Shown here in pieces: positions 44,366 through 54,770 of a stretch of 64,000 bases of DNA. Numbering within the stretch: the stretch's first letter is position 1; each line of letters begins with the position of its first letter. The translations under genes were made by a program, and so were the position numbers. Source of the DNA: Nematopogon swammerdamellus (lineage: Eukaryota > Arthropoda > Insecta > Lepidoptera > Adelidae). A model generated the notes under the pieces. It was not told where the DNA came from. It searched no databases and was given only the letters and a program-made list of their open reading frames with translations. The stretch is from positions 22,119,596-22,183,595 of the forward strand of contig OX336343.1 of the NCBI GenBank assembly GCA_946902875.1. The letters are read 5' to 3'.

Positions 44366-44634
44366 CTGGATCAACTTATCCTGTGTAGTATGCAGATCTT
44401 GTTCAACTTATCCTGTGCAGTATGCAGATCTGGATCAACTTATCCCGTGTAGTATGCAGCGCTGGATCAACTTATCCTGTGTAGTATGCAGAGCTGGCTC
44501 AACTTATCCTGTGTAGTATGCACAGCTGGATCAACTTATCCTGTGTAGTATGCAGATCTGGATCAACTTATCCTGTGTAATATGCAGAGCTGGATCAACT
44601 TACCCTGTGTAGTATGCAGAGCTGGGTCAACTTA
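44366..44634. repeat. 32-bp minisatellite, about 8.4 units
   Basis: Unit CTGGATCAACTTATCCTGTG TAGTATGCAGAG, repeated without gaps and with few substitutions. Confidence 0.96.
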
Positions 44635-44636
44635 GT

Positions 44637-44925
44637 ATTTTTAACCCCCGACGCAAAAAGATGGGTATTATAAGTTTAACGTGTGTATGCGTGTGTCTGT
44701 CTGTGGAATCGTAGCTCCCAAACGGATGGACCGATTTGGATGCGGTTTTTTTTATTAGAAAGCTGGTTTAATAGGGATGGTTCTTATTTATGTTTGTAAT
44801 CAACTAATCAAGTAATCAAAAAAATTATTATCTTAAAAAGTGGACCGATTTGCATGCGGTTTCTTTAAAAAAGCTTGAAATAAAAGTTATATTACAAATA
44901 TAAAAAACGCCCGACTCCTTTAAGT
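44637..44925 (+). repeat. Interspersed repeat of CCCCCGACGCAAAAAG type
   Basis: TTAACCCCCGACGCAAAAAG, GTGTGTCTGTCTGTGGAATC and CGTAGCTCCCAAACGGATGG, ACCGATTTGGATGCGG, ending AAAACGCCCGACTCC. I recognise the start as a widespread lepidopteran repeat of uncertain class. Confidence 0.65.
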
Positions 44926-45443
44926 AGGAGTAAACTGAAATTATTTTTGACTTTTCAAGGGTCGTGTTTTTTTTTTAAGAAATATAAGACAGACATAGAA
45001 GCAGAGTAAACGAAGCAATTTTTAACTCGGTACGGTACAGTAAACCACTGCATTTGAATTGTACGTTTTCGAATTTATTAAGTTTGATTGACAGTCTATA
45101 AATCTATATTATTCGGGTCAGGGCAGCAGGTCAGTTGGACATCAACGAAGTGGCTAGTTATTTATTTGGTAACATTGATTGGACGAATGTTTTTGACCCT
45201 TCATCGGCCGAAGCCGCACGGAGGAGGTAGATCGAGAGGAGTTGATTTGATCTAAGCAAACTGTGTACGTCCCCGCCAACTGGGGGCATACTTCATCGAA
45301 TCAGGCGTGAAACTGCATCAGTCGAATGTGCAAGGTGGTCGCGAGCGCACGTGAAGTGATACAACACAAAATGATGCGCCATTGGCGAACAAGAAGTCGT
45401 ACTAGTCTTCGACACACGTTTTACTGCAAATTAAACTGAAATG
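44926..45443. other. Intron sequence, no gene
   Basis: No feature supported. Confidence 0.45.
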
Positions 45444-45630
45444 TTAGCCGACTGGGTTGATACCACCGTACTGAATGTAAGATGGCCGCATAGCAATCTC
45501 GTATGTGTTCTCCTCTAGTTCAGTATAGCCAGCAATCCAGGGAAGTCTCCGGTATGGCACCTACTTTCTCGGAGGTGATATTAAGTGGTCGGAGCATGTG
45601 CTTTGGCCTCTCCGACTCAGCCACCCATAC
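45444..45630 (+). mobile_element. SINE-A 3' half, fused to LINE-E
   Basis: GTTAGCCGACTGGGTTGATA, GATGGCCGCATAGCAATCTC and GACTCAGCCACCCATACC, then a direct switch to inverted LINE-E without either A-tail. Confidence 0.85.
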
Positions 45631-45989
45631 CAGCCGGCGCGGGTGTCTGTGCCCAATACTTCATCGGAAGATCAGACACAGCCAATAACACCATTCCTCG
45701 CGAAACCACGCTCTAGAGGCGCCATGCCGGCTATGAGGCGGACAAAAACGTTGTCGTCTAAATTATTGACACGCCTTTTGAAGATTCCCAGGTTATAGGT
45801 GGTGGTGGGGAACACACTCACCGGAAGACCGTTCCATACTTTCGCTGTTCGACACAGGAACGATTTCGAAAAACGACGTGTTCTTAGTAGTTGGGTGTCA
45901 ACAACATATGGATGTTCCGAGCGAGTCCGGCGGGTGTGGCGGAGACAGATGGGGGCTGGAGGGATGAAGGAAGCCAATTCATCAGCCAT
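45631..45989 (-). pseudogene. LINE-E ORF C-terminus, inverted
   Basis: Minus: DELASFIPPAPICLRHTRRT, VDTQLLRTRRFSKSFLCRTA, KVWNGLPVSVFPTTTYNLGI and FKRRVNNLDDNVFVRLIAG, almost identical to 29690-30156. The sequence beyond 45989 is unrelated, marking its 5' truncation. Confidence 0.85.
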
Positions 45990-46407
45990 TCATAAAAATA
46001 AAAACGAAACTGCTCTCAGCCTACCTTCTCAGTGGCTGAAGCTAACTCGACAGAATCTCTCAAATTATCAAATTATCTACTTGAAAACTATTATTTTATT
46101 TCAACATAATGTTAAAAGCCTAGCATTTCCAGCATGTCTAGAGGCGCCCACTGCCCTCATCATGAAACGCACCGCGGCAATGCACCTAGCATTAGCAGTA
46201 CATGGCAGTACACAGGCATATCGAGGTCAGGGTGGCTGGCGGCCTCCGTTGAGTCGGCAGTCGGCACCCACTGTGCTATGCGGTTTTATCCATCACAGCT
46301 CAAGATAATGTTAAGCGTGTATATGCAATTGTATATTATGTCATAAGGAATTGCATCTCATATTGAATTGCAGTCATCAATACATAATAATAAACTGTAT
46401 GTGTATA

Positions 46408-46828
46408 CACGTGTCCCAAAACTCAACGTCAAGCGGGAACCAGGGAGTAGGCCAGTTTATGACTACCCAGGTAAAAATAAGAAAATAAATCTGTCATTTA
46501 TTTTTTTAGAAAACATTTTTACTGAATTTTTTTTTTGGTAAAACTACAGGCATTCTGGTTTTATTCGGGATAGTTATGAATAGCAGAGTTATTTTGGCTT
46601 CCAATATAAAAATTTGAACTATTATAATATAATAGTATTTGCTAATTTTATTTGTAGTCGTAGTACATAAAATGTTGTACGAGATGTCAATTTTCAACGT
46701 TTTTAAAAAAAAGCTCATATCATAAAAAATAAATTACTCAGATTTCTTTTTCTTATATTTCCCTGGGTAGTCATAAACTGGGCTACTCTCCCTGGTTCCC
46801 GCTTGACGTTGAGTTTTGGGACACGTTG
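46408..46828. mobile_element. MITE with TA duplication
   Basis: Ends CACGTGTCCCAAAACTCAAC and (inverse) CAACGTGTCCCAAAACTCAA. The inverted repeats extend about 75 bp through GCGGGAACCAGGGAG and TATGACTACCCAGG. TA at 46406-46407 and 46829-46830 suggests a Tc1/mariner-type source. The internal AT-rich DNA is non-coding. Confidence 0.8.
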
Positions 46829-46920
46829 TATAGATATAAAAAGAGTATACGTGACACTAAAATGTTAATTGCTACTAAAGGTCTAAGTATAATTTCTAAA
46901 ATTTCCTTTTTATTAAAATA

Positions 46921-47245
46921 CTTGCTTTTGCCTGCAGCTTCGCTCGCGTGAAATTCGTATTTAAAAAGAAGAAAGTAAGTAAGCCCGCTACCGTACCTTT
47001 TTTCGGCGCGCGGAACAATTCGGTTTGTATGAGAGCCACTAAGTAACCTGAACTGAATTATATTTAACCATGCTACGTCCGATATAATCAAATGTGCTTG
47101 TACTAAGTTTCATCGAATTCGGATGATCGGTTGAAGAGTTATGGAGGAACATACATACAGAAAATATTTCTAAAAATCGTCAATTTAGTTTTAGTATCAT
47201 ACAGAGTCCACAAACGCAATATCTCATAAAACAAAGTAACTTCCT
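46921..47245 (-). mobile_element. Degraded Helitron, inverted
   Basis: Minus: TTTTATGAGATATTGCG, TTGACGATTTTTAGAAATAT, CGAATTCGATGAAACTTAGT and TTTCACGCGAGCGAAGCTGC, AGGCAAAAGCAAG. The CTAG terminus and 5' TC are mutated. Confidence 0.78.
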
Positions 47246-47489
47246 TTGGAAAAGAAAATGTTTGCTTAACATTAATCGGAATTATAACGTCCAAGTTTAC
47301 GTTAAAGTTATATGTACGTAATAGTGCAGTCGTCGGCTTCCCATACTAACGTAATCGAAAGTTTGCTTCAAACCATCTAGCTAAAATATTTCATTTTGTA
47401 TCGACTTTTCCAGTCAATAACTTTATCTCTGTTCAAACTTTGAATGGAAGAAACACTTAACTGATACTGTTAAGTCCGCCTTTGCACGC

Positions 47490-47612
47490 TACTGTTCTCT
47501 TGTTTCTGTGTGAAGTATTGTTAATTTCTAATGCTCTTCTGTATGTTATCTTCTGTCTTCTGTATCCCTGTTCGTGTTTTTGTGTGCAATAAAGCATTTC
47601 TTGTGTTTCTAA
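47490..47612 (+). mobile_element. LINE-like 3' end
   Basis: A pyrimidine-rich stretch then TTTTTGTGTGCAATAAAGCA, similar to 38205 and 49130. Confidence 0.4.
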
Positions 47613-47687
47613 AGTAATACAGATATTAAGTAGCGCCAGGCTCAGCCAAGGCGTAACAAAGCGTCTCCGCACACAAGTGCCTGTAAC

Positions 47688-48028
47688 CATAGTACGTTTT
47701 ACTCTAGAACGATAAAAAGGTATGGAAGCCGGTCTGTCAAATGCTTGTATGAGAACTAGCGTCGCCGAGTTGCGGGAAGCGGAGTTTACTTACCGATGAT
47801 AACATATTTCACTATTGTGCACACTAAACTTGGCTGTAGTGTTTTTACACGTAAACACAGAGCATGCGGGCATTTTAAACAGGTGTTTGCGAAAGCAGCC
47901 GATGACAGACTGACGGGCCACCGCGCGACCGTCCAATGAAACAAGTATGCTTTTACATAAATCGTGTTACGCTGGCGAGGATAGGGTTCGGGGTACATAC
48001 CTTTTTTATCGTTCTAGGTTTTACTATG
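47688..48028 (-). mobile_element. P-superfamily MITE with THAP exon
   Basis: Inverted ends CATAGTA...CTAGAACGATAAAAAGGTAT G, flanked by CTGTAAC at 47681-47687 and 48029-48035 (7 bp; P elements usually make 8). The 341 bp hold a promoter-like 5' region and one THAP exon on the minus strand. Confidence 0.8.
47794..47873 (-). pseudogene. THAP-domain first exon, sense to zip
   Basis: ATG at 47873 opens MPACSVFTCKNTTAKFSVHN, SEICYH, then a donor TCG|GTAAGTAAA. The C-x4-C spacing and YHR fit the N-terminal half of the THAP zinc finger. It is a different lineage from the exon at 41628. It lies in the same orientation as zip transcription, with an intact donor. Confidence 0.75.
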
Positions 48029-48207
48029 CTGTAACAAAGTAAGGAATACGCCATAAACAGCCGCTTCAAATTCCGCTCAACTAAGTAAGTCGCCGCTCGC
48101 TCTGCGGCTAAGTAGACATTGTAACGCTGCTGCTGCTCTCTCGTTGAGCACGTTTACTGTGGCTAAGTACTGTTCGTATACGCCTTATCTTTAACAGTTC
48201 CTGTAAT

Positions 48208-48338
48208 ACACCGCACTGGGCAGGGATTGCATCCCTACACGCTGCTGGACTTACCGCGGATGCATACCAATTCTGCAGCTCTTTCCTCTACAGAACCGGT
48301 AAACGCGGAACGCTCTCACTGCTCATATATTCCCCTCC
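48208..48338 (+). pseudogene. LINE-F ORF relic
   Basis: CACCGCACTGGGCAGGGATT, GCTGGACTTACCGCGGATGC and CTACAGAACCGGTAAACGCG GA parallel the LINE-F RTTRTGQGKHP, DLPRM and NRTGKMW blocks. Confidence 0.55.
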
Positions 48339-48340
48339 AA

Positions 48341-48381
48341 GTGGCGGGTGGCCGAGTGGTTTCGGCATCGGCTTCTCATGC

Positions 48382-48386
<5 letters not shown>
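48341..48386 (+). mobile_element. SINE-A head, interrupted
   Basis: GTGGCGGGTGGCCGAGTGGT, TCTCATGCGAGAG is cut at 48386 by an inverted SINE-B. It resumes at 48880. Confidence 0.88.
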
Positions 48387-48421
<35 letters not shown>

Positions 48422-48879
48422 GAACCTGACACGGTTGGCTACATCACCTACAACATCCGTGATGTCAGCCCATAACACAGGGTGAACTAGGTGCCATGTC
48501 AGTGCTTCCCTTCATTTCATGTCGGCTACACTAAACTGGACGGAAAACACGAACTATTTACATAGCCGTTTCGACCGACGTTTCGTTCAGTGCGGTGGTA
48601 CCAACCCGGCCGGGATAAACCCTACCACCTAGTAAGGTAAGGGAAGGGACCTACAGTTTAACGTGGAATCCGAACCACGGTCAGCCTCCAACGGTCGAGC
48701 GGTCACCCATCCAATCTCTGACCGCGCTCAGCGTTGCTTAATAACAGTTGACTAACCAACCGCGCCACTGAGCTACCGAGGCTGACGAATTTTCTTATCC
48801 CTTAGTCGACTTTTACGACATGCGACGGGGAGAGATGCAGTGGGGCTATTCTTTTTAAGTACCGACCCCACACGGTACA
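48387..48879 (-). mobile_element. SINE-B with both heads (C + tRNA/5S)
   Basis: Minus, in order: C-head (GTACCGTGTGGGGTCGGTAC to CGACTAAGGGATAAG), tRNA-like GTCAGCCTCGGTAGCTCAGT, 5S-like TTAAGCAACGCTGAGCGCGG and GGATGGGTGACCG, the core ACTAGGTGGTAGGGTTTATC, the SINE-B body, and GTGTCAGGTTCCAT with a tail of about 32 A. The only copy carrying all modules. Confidence 0.92.
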
Positions 48880-49080
48880 AAGGTCCGAGGTCTGAATCCG
48901 GTCGGCGTGTACCAATGAGTTTTTTCTGACGAATTTACGTGCACCTACCTACACCTGCTGCTTCACCGTTCGGTACCGTTCGTACTGGATGTAAGACGGC
49001 CGCATAGCAGCCTCGGTCGTGTTCTCCTCTAGTCCAGTATAGCCAGCGATCCAGGGAAGTCTTCAGTATGGAACCTATGT
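48880..49080 (+). mobile_element. SINE-A, remainder after insertion
   Basis: AAGGTCCGAGGTCTGAATCC, GGCGTGTACCAATGAGTTTT, CTGGATGTAAGACGGCCGCA and CCAGGGAAGTCTTCAGTATG; internally deleted and 3'-truncated. Confidence 0.85.
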
Positions 49081-49194
49081 ACCTATTCTCTTCTTTCCTT
49101 TGTTTCTGCGTCCAACAACGAATTTATATTATTTTCTTTACTTAATTTTTGTGTGTATGCAATAAATAATATCTATTTTATTAAATCCACTGTA

Positions 49195-49440
49195 TCCCGC
49201 ATAGAGCTCCATCACACGGACGACGACGCCGACTGAGTCAAACTGAGTCGTCCACATCACAGTTCGGAGTTCGTCGACCGCGCGAGTCGCAGCGGCGCGC
49301 GACTGCCCCGCGCGTGCGCCACCCACCCGCCACCAGTCAAAACACTCCGCCCCGCGCACCGCACCTCCCGACCGCGCCGGCCGACCGACACCCCCGCCCC
49401 CGCGGCTGCTGATACAAACAAACGCACTCACCGACTGATA
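49195..49440 (-). other. GC-rich island, candidate promoter or leader exon
   Basis: A sharp GC- and CpG-rich block inside AT-rich intron. Minus-strand ORFs are Gly/Arg/Ala-rich and unlike any known protein. A minus-strand donor-like CAGTCG|GTGAGTGCG lies at about 49426-49429. This could be an alternative zip promoter or non-coding first exon, or just another GC-rich repeat. Confidence 0.3.
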
Positions 49441-49598
49441 GATAGCCGGTCGGTCAACCTTCTACCAGTTACGGTACGGAAGCAAAACGGTAAACCGTCG
49501 TCGCCGTACGCGACAGACAACTTCGGGTTCATTCCCGACCCTTATTGGGGTCGATCTCACCACCTTCGGCTATAAAATATAGCTGCCTCCTAACTTCA

Positions 49599-49834
49599 CT
49601 TGCCCCTTACTAGGTGGTAGGCTCAAATTGTAGGCGACTGGGTTACCACCGTACTGGATGTAAGATGGCCGCATAACAGCCTCGGTTGTTTCTCCTCTAG
49701 TCCAGTACAGCCAGCAATCCAGGGAAGTCTCCGGTATGGCAACTACCTTCTCGGAGGTGATATTGGCTGGTCGGAGCATGTGCTGTGGCCCCTCCGACTT
49801 ACCCACCCATAATACCGGATAACATAAAAAAAAA
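49599..49834 (+). mobile_element. SINE-A, 5'-truncated
   Basis: CTTGCCCCTTACTAGGTGGT to ATACCGGATAACATAAAAAA. Confidence 0.9.
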
Positions 49835-49884
49835 CTCGTGTCGAACAGGAGATGGTGAAGTCGGGCATAGGATTCAACCCTTCT

Positions 49885-50045
49885 TCATTTGTACCAGCAG
49901 CGCACCACACTGAATGACGGTCGGTCGAAGTGGCTGTGAAAAATCGGTCTTGTTTTCCGTCCAGTTCAGTGTACCCGGCACGACCAATGTGAAGCACTAC
50001 ATGGCACCTAGTTCACCAAGTCGCTGACATCGCGGGTGTAGGTGT
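49885..50045 (+). mobile_element. Old SINE-B body
   Basis: GCACCACACTGAATGACGGT, TTTTCCGTCCAGTTCAGTGT and CATGGCACCTAGTTCACCAA. Diverged, without the A-tail. Confidence 0.7.
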
Positions 50046-50050
50046 TTTAT

Positions 50051-50152
50051 TTATTACGGTTCAAGAGATACAGCCCTCGGACAGACGGACAGACAGACAG
50101 ACGGCGTAGGCTTAGTAATAGGGTCCCGTACCGGATACGGAACCCTAAAAAA
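50051..50152 (+). repeat. GGGTTCC repeat 3' part
   Basis: GGACAGACGGACAGACAGAC, GGCTTAGTAATAGGGTCCCG and TACCGGATACGGAACCCTAA AAAA. Confidence 0.88.
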
Positions 50153-50601
50153 CCGTCCTTTGGTCATTGGCCTATTGATTGCTCACGTGAGAACATGTCC
50201 ATACGATAGAACTCAATAATGTCCTCGCTAAAGTGCTTATAAAATTATTCATCCAAACTAGTATCAAATTAATTTTCTAAATAAAAATAAGTAGGTATGC
50301 CGCATGCGATACTCAGTTTCCAAATTGTTTCTTGTTATTTTAGGCATTCTTACCATGTCTTACAGCCAAAACCTTTGTTACCCAAGAATTCTGCCCCTGA
50401 ATGAAGAAAAAGAGGTGTTCCAAATTTGGTCCGCAATGAGGAACCCGTAAGGACCGCGCGCGGGCATCGGACAAGGCTACTAAGTTCGGCCTTCAGCCTC
50501 GCTCGCCCTCAATGAAGTACATCAACCGTGCCGTGGACATCGAAAAGGTCTATGCAATTCGGTCTTCCAAACCATGGTGGTCGGTGATCAACGCTGAATA
50601 C
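50153..50601. other. Intron sequence, no gene
   Basis: No feature supported. Confidence 0.45.
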
Positions 50602-50892
50602 CGGCGACTAAGGGGATATGACTCCCTTCTTATATTACTAGGTGGTAGGGTTTAACCCGCCCGGGTTGGTACCACCGCACTGAATGAAAGGTCGGTCGAA
50701 ACGGCTATGTAAATAGTTTGAGTTTTCCGTTCAGTTCAGTGTAGCCGGCACGACCGAAGGGAAGCACTGACGTGGCACCAAGTTCACCCGGTGTTATGGG
50801 TTGACACACAGACGACTATTAACCTTCTGTGGGTTGACATCACGGATGTTGTAGGTGATGTAGCCAACCGTGTCAGTTTCAATAAAAAAAAA
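50602..50892 (+). mobile_element. SINE-B with truncated C-head
   Basis: GGCGACTAAGGGGATATGAC, ACTAGGTGGTAGGGTTTAAC, GTGTCAGTTTCAATAAAAAA. Near 50800-50845 GGGTTGACA is repeated around a 28-bp insertion. Confidence 0.9.
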
Positions 50893-52292
50893 TCTGTTAT
50901 CGCTTCTGTTTTCCTATCTGTTCCAATGTTCCAACATTGGTTTCAGACTGTTAAAATAAGTCGGTCGATTAATGTAATCTCCTCCCCCATCCTTTCGCGC
51001 ATCTTGCCCCTTCTGACGAATAACCGAGCCCTCTGGTTTTTCGTCCTGGCCCGTGTGGGAAAGCTCCTGGTTGAAGGGCGCCACCAAGTTTTAAATGTAT
51101 AAAATAAGAAATAAACAGAAATCATAATTTGATACCACTCAACATTAATTACTCCAAGCACTGAACAAAGACACACATTAATTGGTCCGCAATGAAGAAA
51201 GAGTAAGATGGGAAGAAGATATGTGAAGCGAAAGAAATAAAAATGATGTCAGGAATAAATACATTGACGAATCTATAAACGCTAATCAAATTACAGCGAA
51301 CATCTATCTAGTGTAGACAATACACTGCAAAAATGTACGTCTGGCCCAACTCTATAAGAGTTCATTCTAATATAAAAATATTCGGCCAAGAAAAGGGCGA
51401 ATTTCACAATGTTGTTACAAAGATGGTGACTGGATAGGAGAAGAAAGCGATTTTGTAAATAAATGGTAAGGCAAATTAACACACAATGCACATATTAAAC
51501 CACCCAGAACTATGCCCGAAACACAACAAATTAGAAACAAACGTAGAATTAAATTGGAACAAGCGAATGATAAATAATGGACCCGAGCTAGTTAGAAAAA
51601 AAACTACCTACGAATAAAATTGTTTATTTTTAGAGAACAACTGACAAAATGTAATGAGCCAATTGACCAACGAAATTTTTAGTATTCAAACTTCCAAGAA
51701 GAGGGGTTCGAAAAGCGAACTGCGTGCGCTAGCACCGAGTCCGCGGCTGTCCGACCTTGCCTCGGCGAGAGGGACGCCGCTATTGCGTTAGAGAGAGGCG
51801 GCGATAACCCAGGACACGAGACGAGCACTCACACGGAAAAAAATGTGTTTGAAACAAAACTGCCGGCGGGCGGTGTCCTTGAGGCGAATCGTATTTGAAT
51901 ATCGGCCGTTGTGGACATACGGACATGTGCTCGTGTCTAATATGAAATTCGAATGTGATTCCATTAACGACGATACGCACTCATTGGGAATAAAACAAGA
52001 TCAACGAGAAAATCTGCCTCTTTTCGTGGAATAACTTCGTGGTGTTCTTCTCCAAAACTACTGAATGCATGCGAACTGGGTTTTCACTCTTCGATGATTC
52101 GGTTCTTCCGCAAGGTTTAAAGCTATTGTACGAACCCCTACGAAGCCAGGACGGCGGGTTAGCGGAGGTAGCTAAAGAAAAATAACCACTATAACCCTGC
52201 ATAACATAATTTACAATGGGCAAGTAACCCGATAAAATTATTTATTATAGATAATGATTGTGTTATTATGAGCGATAAGAATGCTGCGCAAA
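50893..52292. other. Intron sequence, no gene
   Basis: 1.4 kb without recognised coding, RNA or repeat features. Confidence 0.45.
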
Positions 52293-52707
52293 ATTTTTTT
52301 TTTTTTTTTTATGTAATCCGGTATGGGTGTCTGAGTCGGAGGGGCCAAAGCGCATGCTCCGACCAGCCAATATCACCTCCGAGAAGGTTGGTGCCATACC
52401 GGAGACTTCCCTGGATTGCTGGCTATACTGGACTAGAGGAGAACACAACCGAGGCTGCTATGCGGCCATCTTACATCCAGTACGGTGGTACCAACCCAGT
52501 CGGCTACAATTTGAGCCTACCACCTAGTAAGGGGCAAGGGAAGGGACCTACAGTTTTACACCGGTTCCGAACGGTGAAACGGCAGGTGTAGGTATGCACG
52601 TAAATTTTTTCGTCAGAAAAAACTCATTGGTACACGCCGACCGGATTCGAACCTCGGACCTCTCGCATGAGAAGCCGATGCCCAAACCACTCGGCCACCC
52701 GCCGCTT
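52293..52707 (-). mobile_element. SINE-A, full length
   Basis: Minus: AAGCGGCGGGTGGCCGAGTG, GAGGTCCGAGGTTCGAATCC (B box) GGTCGGCGTGTACCAATGAG, ACTAGGTGGTAGGCTCAAAT and ACCGGATTACAT plus about 18 A. A good representative of the family. Confidence 0.95.
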
Positions 52708-53569
52708 GTGAAGTATGAAGTGAAAATGCATCTGAAGTATTTGGAACGCTCTGTTTCAAACATGTTTTGTCGCCACAAACATAACTATAGGAGGGCAATT
52801 AAAATCGAAGACAATATCAATCGTAAGACAAATCGTGACTTGCTCCTCAATGCACCGTTAAGTTCCACGAAGCGGAGACAAAATAGTTGCGTAAGTGTTA
52901 CGTTTATGTATGTATAACTCAACAAAATAATATCGTGTTACAAATCCACTCGGTAAGGAACCACAAACCAAACTCGTCGTAAAATACAGCTTACGCCAAT
53001 AGAAATAAAGATAGCCTTGACACAAGTCGTAAGATTATATTCAAAGTCGGATTAAAAGGTGCAATGACCACAGAATGACCTTTGAGTCTTTGCAAATTTA
53101 CAAACTGAACGAGCATACAGGTACATACTACAGAAGACAAGAGTCAGAAAGTTAAACCGGTTTTTTTTTCCTTTTATTTTTAAATGTGCTTAACGATATT
53201 TTCCACCTCACAGGTAGGTAGACAATACCACTTGCGATTATGAAGGCAGTTACATTCACTTGGATTCCTTTTAGATATCTTTTGTTGTTAGATTCACGTT
53301 TTCTTTGTTAGTTTGAATAAGATGTAAGCAGAAGAAGCGCGCGATTGATTTCTATGTAATGCTCACTCTTATTAGTACCATTGTTGTTTAATTTTAACTA
53401 TAATGTGGCTATGTTGTAATCTCTTCCACTGTTAATAGTTTTATTGAACTCACAGATACGTTTTTACCTACACATCACCATTTACTGCTCTACTTAACTC
53501 TATTGAAATGTCTTCATTATACATATCGATAAATTATTCGTTTACATGGCACTAATTGTTTGGTCCAAA
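52708..53569. other. Intron sequence, no gene
   Basis: No feature supported. Confidence 0.45.
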
Positions 53570-53765
53570 GTAAATATGCAGACGTCACTTAGAGTGGACA
53601 GACTCAATTTGTTTTTTAGTATACCTACATAAAGTGTTGGCGAGCCCAAGTGAGAGAGATTAAGTAATTGTGTTGGATTTCGTTGAGCGTTCTCTATCCC
53701 TTAGGGACTCTGGGCCCTAAGTGTTGGGGCTGATATTAACAAATCATTGTTACAAGCCCTAAAAA
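53570..53765 (-). repeat. Interspersed repeat R1, inverted copy
   Basis: Reverse complement of 7011-7250: CTAAGGGATAGAGAACGCTC, TCTCACTTGGGCTCGCCAAC and ACAAATTGAGTCTGTCCACT. Confidence 0.65.
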
Positions 53766-53869
53766 TAATAAAAAAAAATAGATCCCATACGACTATGTTG
53801 AACTCGTTCTCACACATCAATATTCCGGTCTCCAGTTTCCATAGCCACATGGATAGAGGGGAGGGCGGG

Positions 53870-54010
53870 ATGTCTTCAAACGTCGAATTAACAGGCTAAG
53901 CTGTTCAGTGTTCAGCAACAATCCGCAACTCTGCTGCTATGGCAGTTGGCACCACCGCACTGAGAGTGGTATTGCGAGGAGAGTTGACTTTGGCTTTGTC
54001 GGCTGCCTTG
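53870..54010 (+). mobile_element. LINE-E 3'-end relic
   Basis: GTCTTCAAACGTCGAATTAA, CAACAATCCGCAACTCTGCT and TTGCGAGGAGAGTTGACTTT GGCT follow the region downstream of the LINE-E stop. Confidence 0.55.
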
Positions 54011-54584
54011 CACGCTATTCCATGGGCGATTCAGGACAATCTACTGCTCTCATCTTGCTCTTCTCCTAACATCATTGTTTGACATGCTCAAATCTTCGAA
54101 TTGCTCAAATTTTCATCACTATGAAAAGATTCTTCGTAATATTGATAACTTTCTTTATTCGTCTACTATTTGTTTATTGTAACAACAACCCGTCTCCGGT
54201 CCCACGCACTCTACATTATTCACAGGAAATGAATAGGATTGTCGGTTACGCCTTCCAACGCGACATTAAACCTGCCTGACAGAAACACCGCTCGATTACA
54301 ACTCGACTCGGGAGACGGTAGACCGGTCGACACCTGGGGGCGACCGGCCATGACCGAGATGAGAGCCGTCAGTGTGTCCTGAATCGTTGTGGAATAGTTT
54401 TCAAGGTATAACGTCGGCTTGTGACAGGTCGGCTTATTATCTTATACCGTCTGCGTTCAAGAGACGATTCATAACCTAGTTCATATACATACATAACGTT
54501 ACGCCAGTTTCCCAGTGGGGTAGGCAAAGATGACGGATCGCCACGCGCCACGAGCCTGATACACCTCGCCGCCTGACATCCACT

Positions 54585-54770
54585 TTTTTTTGTGTAAATC
54601 AACATCGGTGCCGTACCGAGGGACCAATGGTGCAGTCGTCATTAGAGCCAGATTCACTCCTCTAAAGTGAGATGCCAATGGTGCCATCCCATCAGGTTTT
54701 CGGACCGTTACTGGGCTCTCTAGCCTGTTAATTCGGCCCTTGAAGACATCCATATCATATCCTACATGTC
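54585..54770 (-). mobile_element. LINE-E 3'-end relic, inverted
   Basis: Minus: GATGTCTTCAAGGGCCGAAT, CAGTAACGGTCCGAAAACCT, GATGGGATGGCACCATTGGC and GGTCCCTCGGTACGGCACCG, ending TTTACACAAAAAAAA. Confidence 0.6.

Noticed and set aside
49138..49431. 97-codon Gly/Arg-rich minus ORF as a protein
   Set aside because: Composition follows the GC island; the frame continues into a LINE-like AT-rich end and has no domain.
52620..52707. Genuine tRNA-Ser/Leu genes at SINE-A heads
   Set aside because: The same head recurs many times attached to the same SINE body and A-tail, and acceptor-stem pairing is absent.
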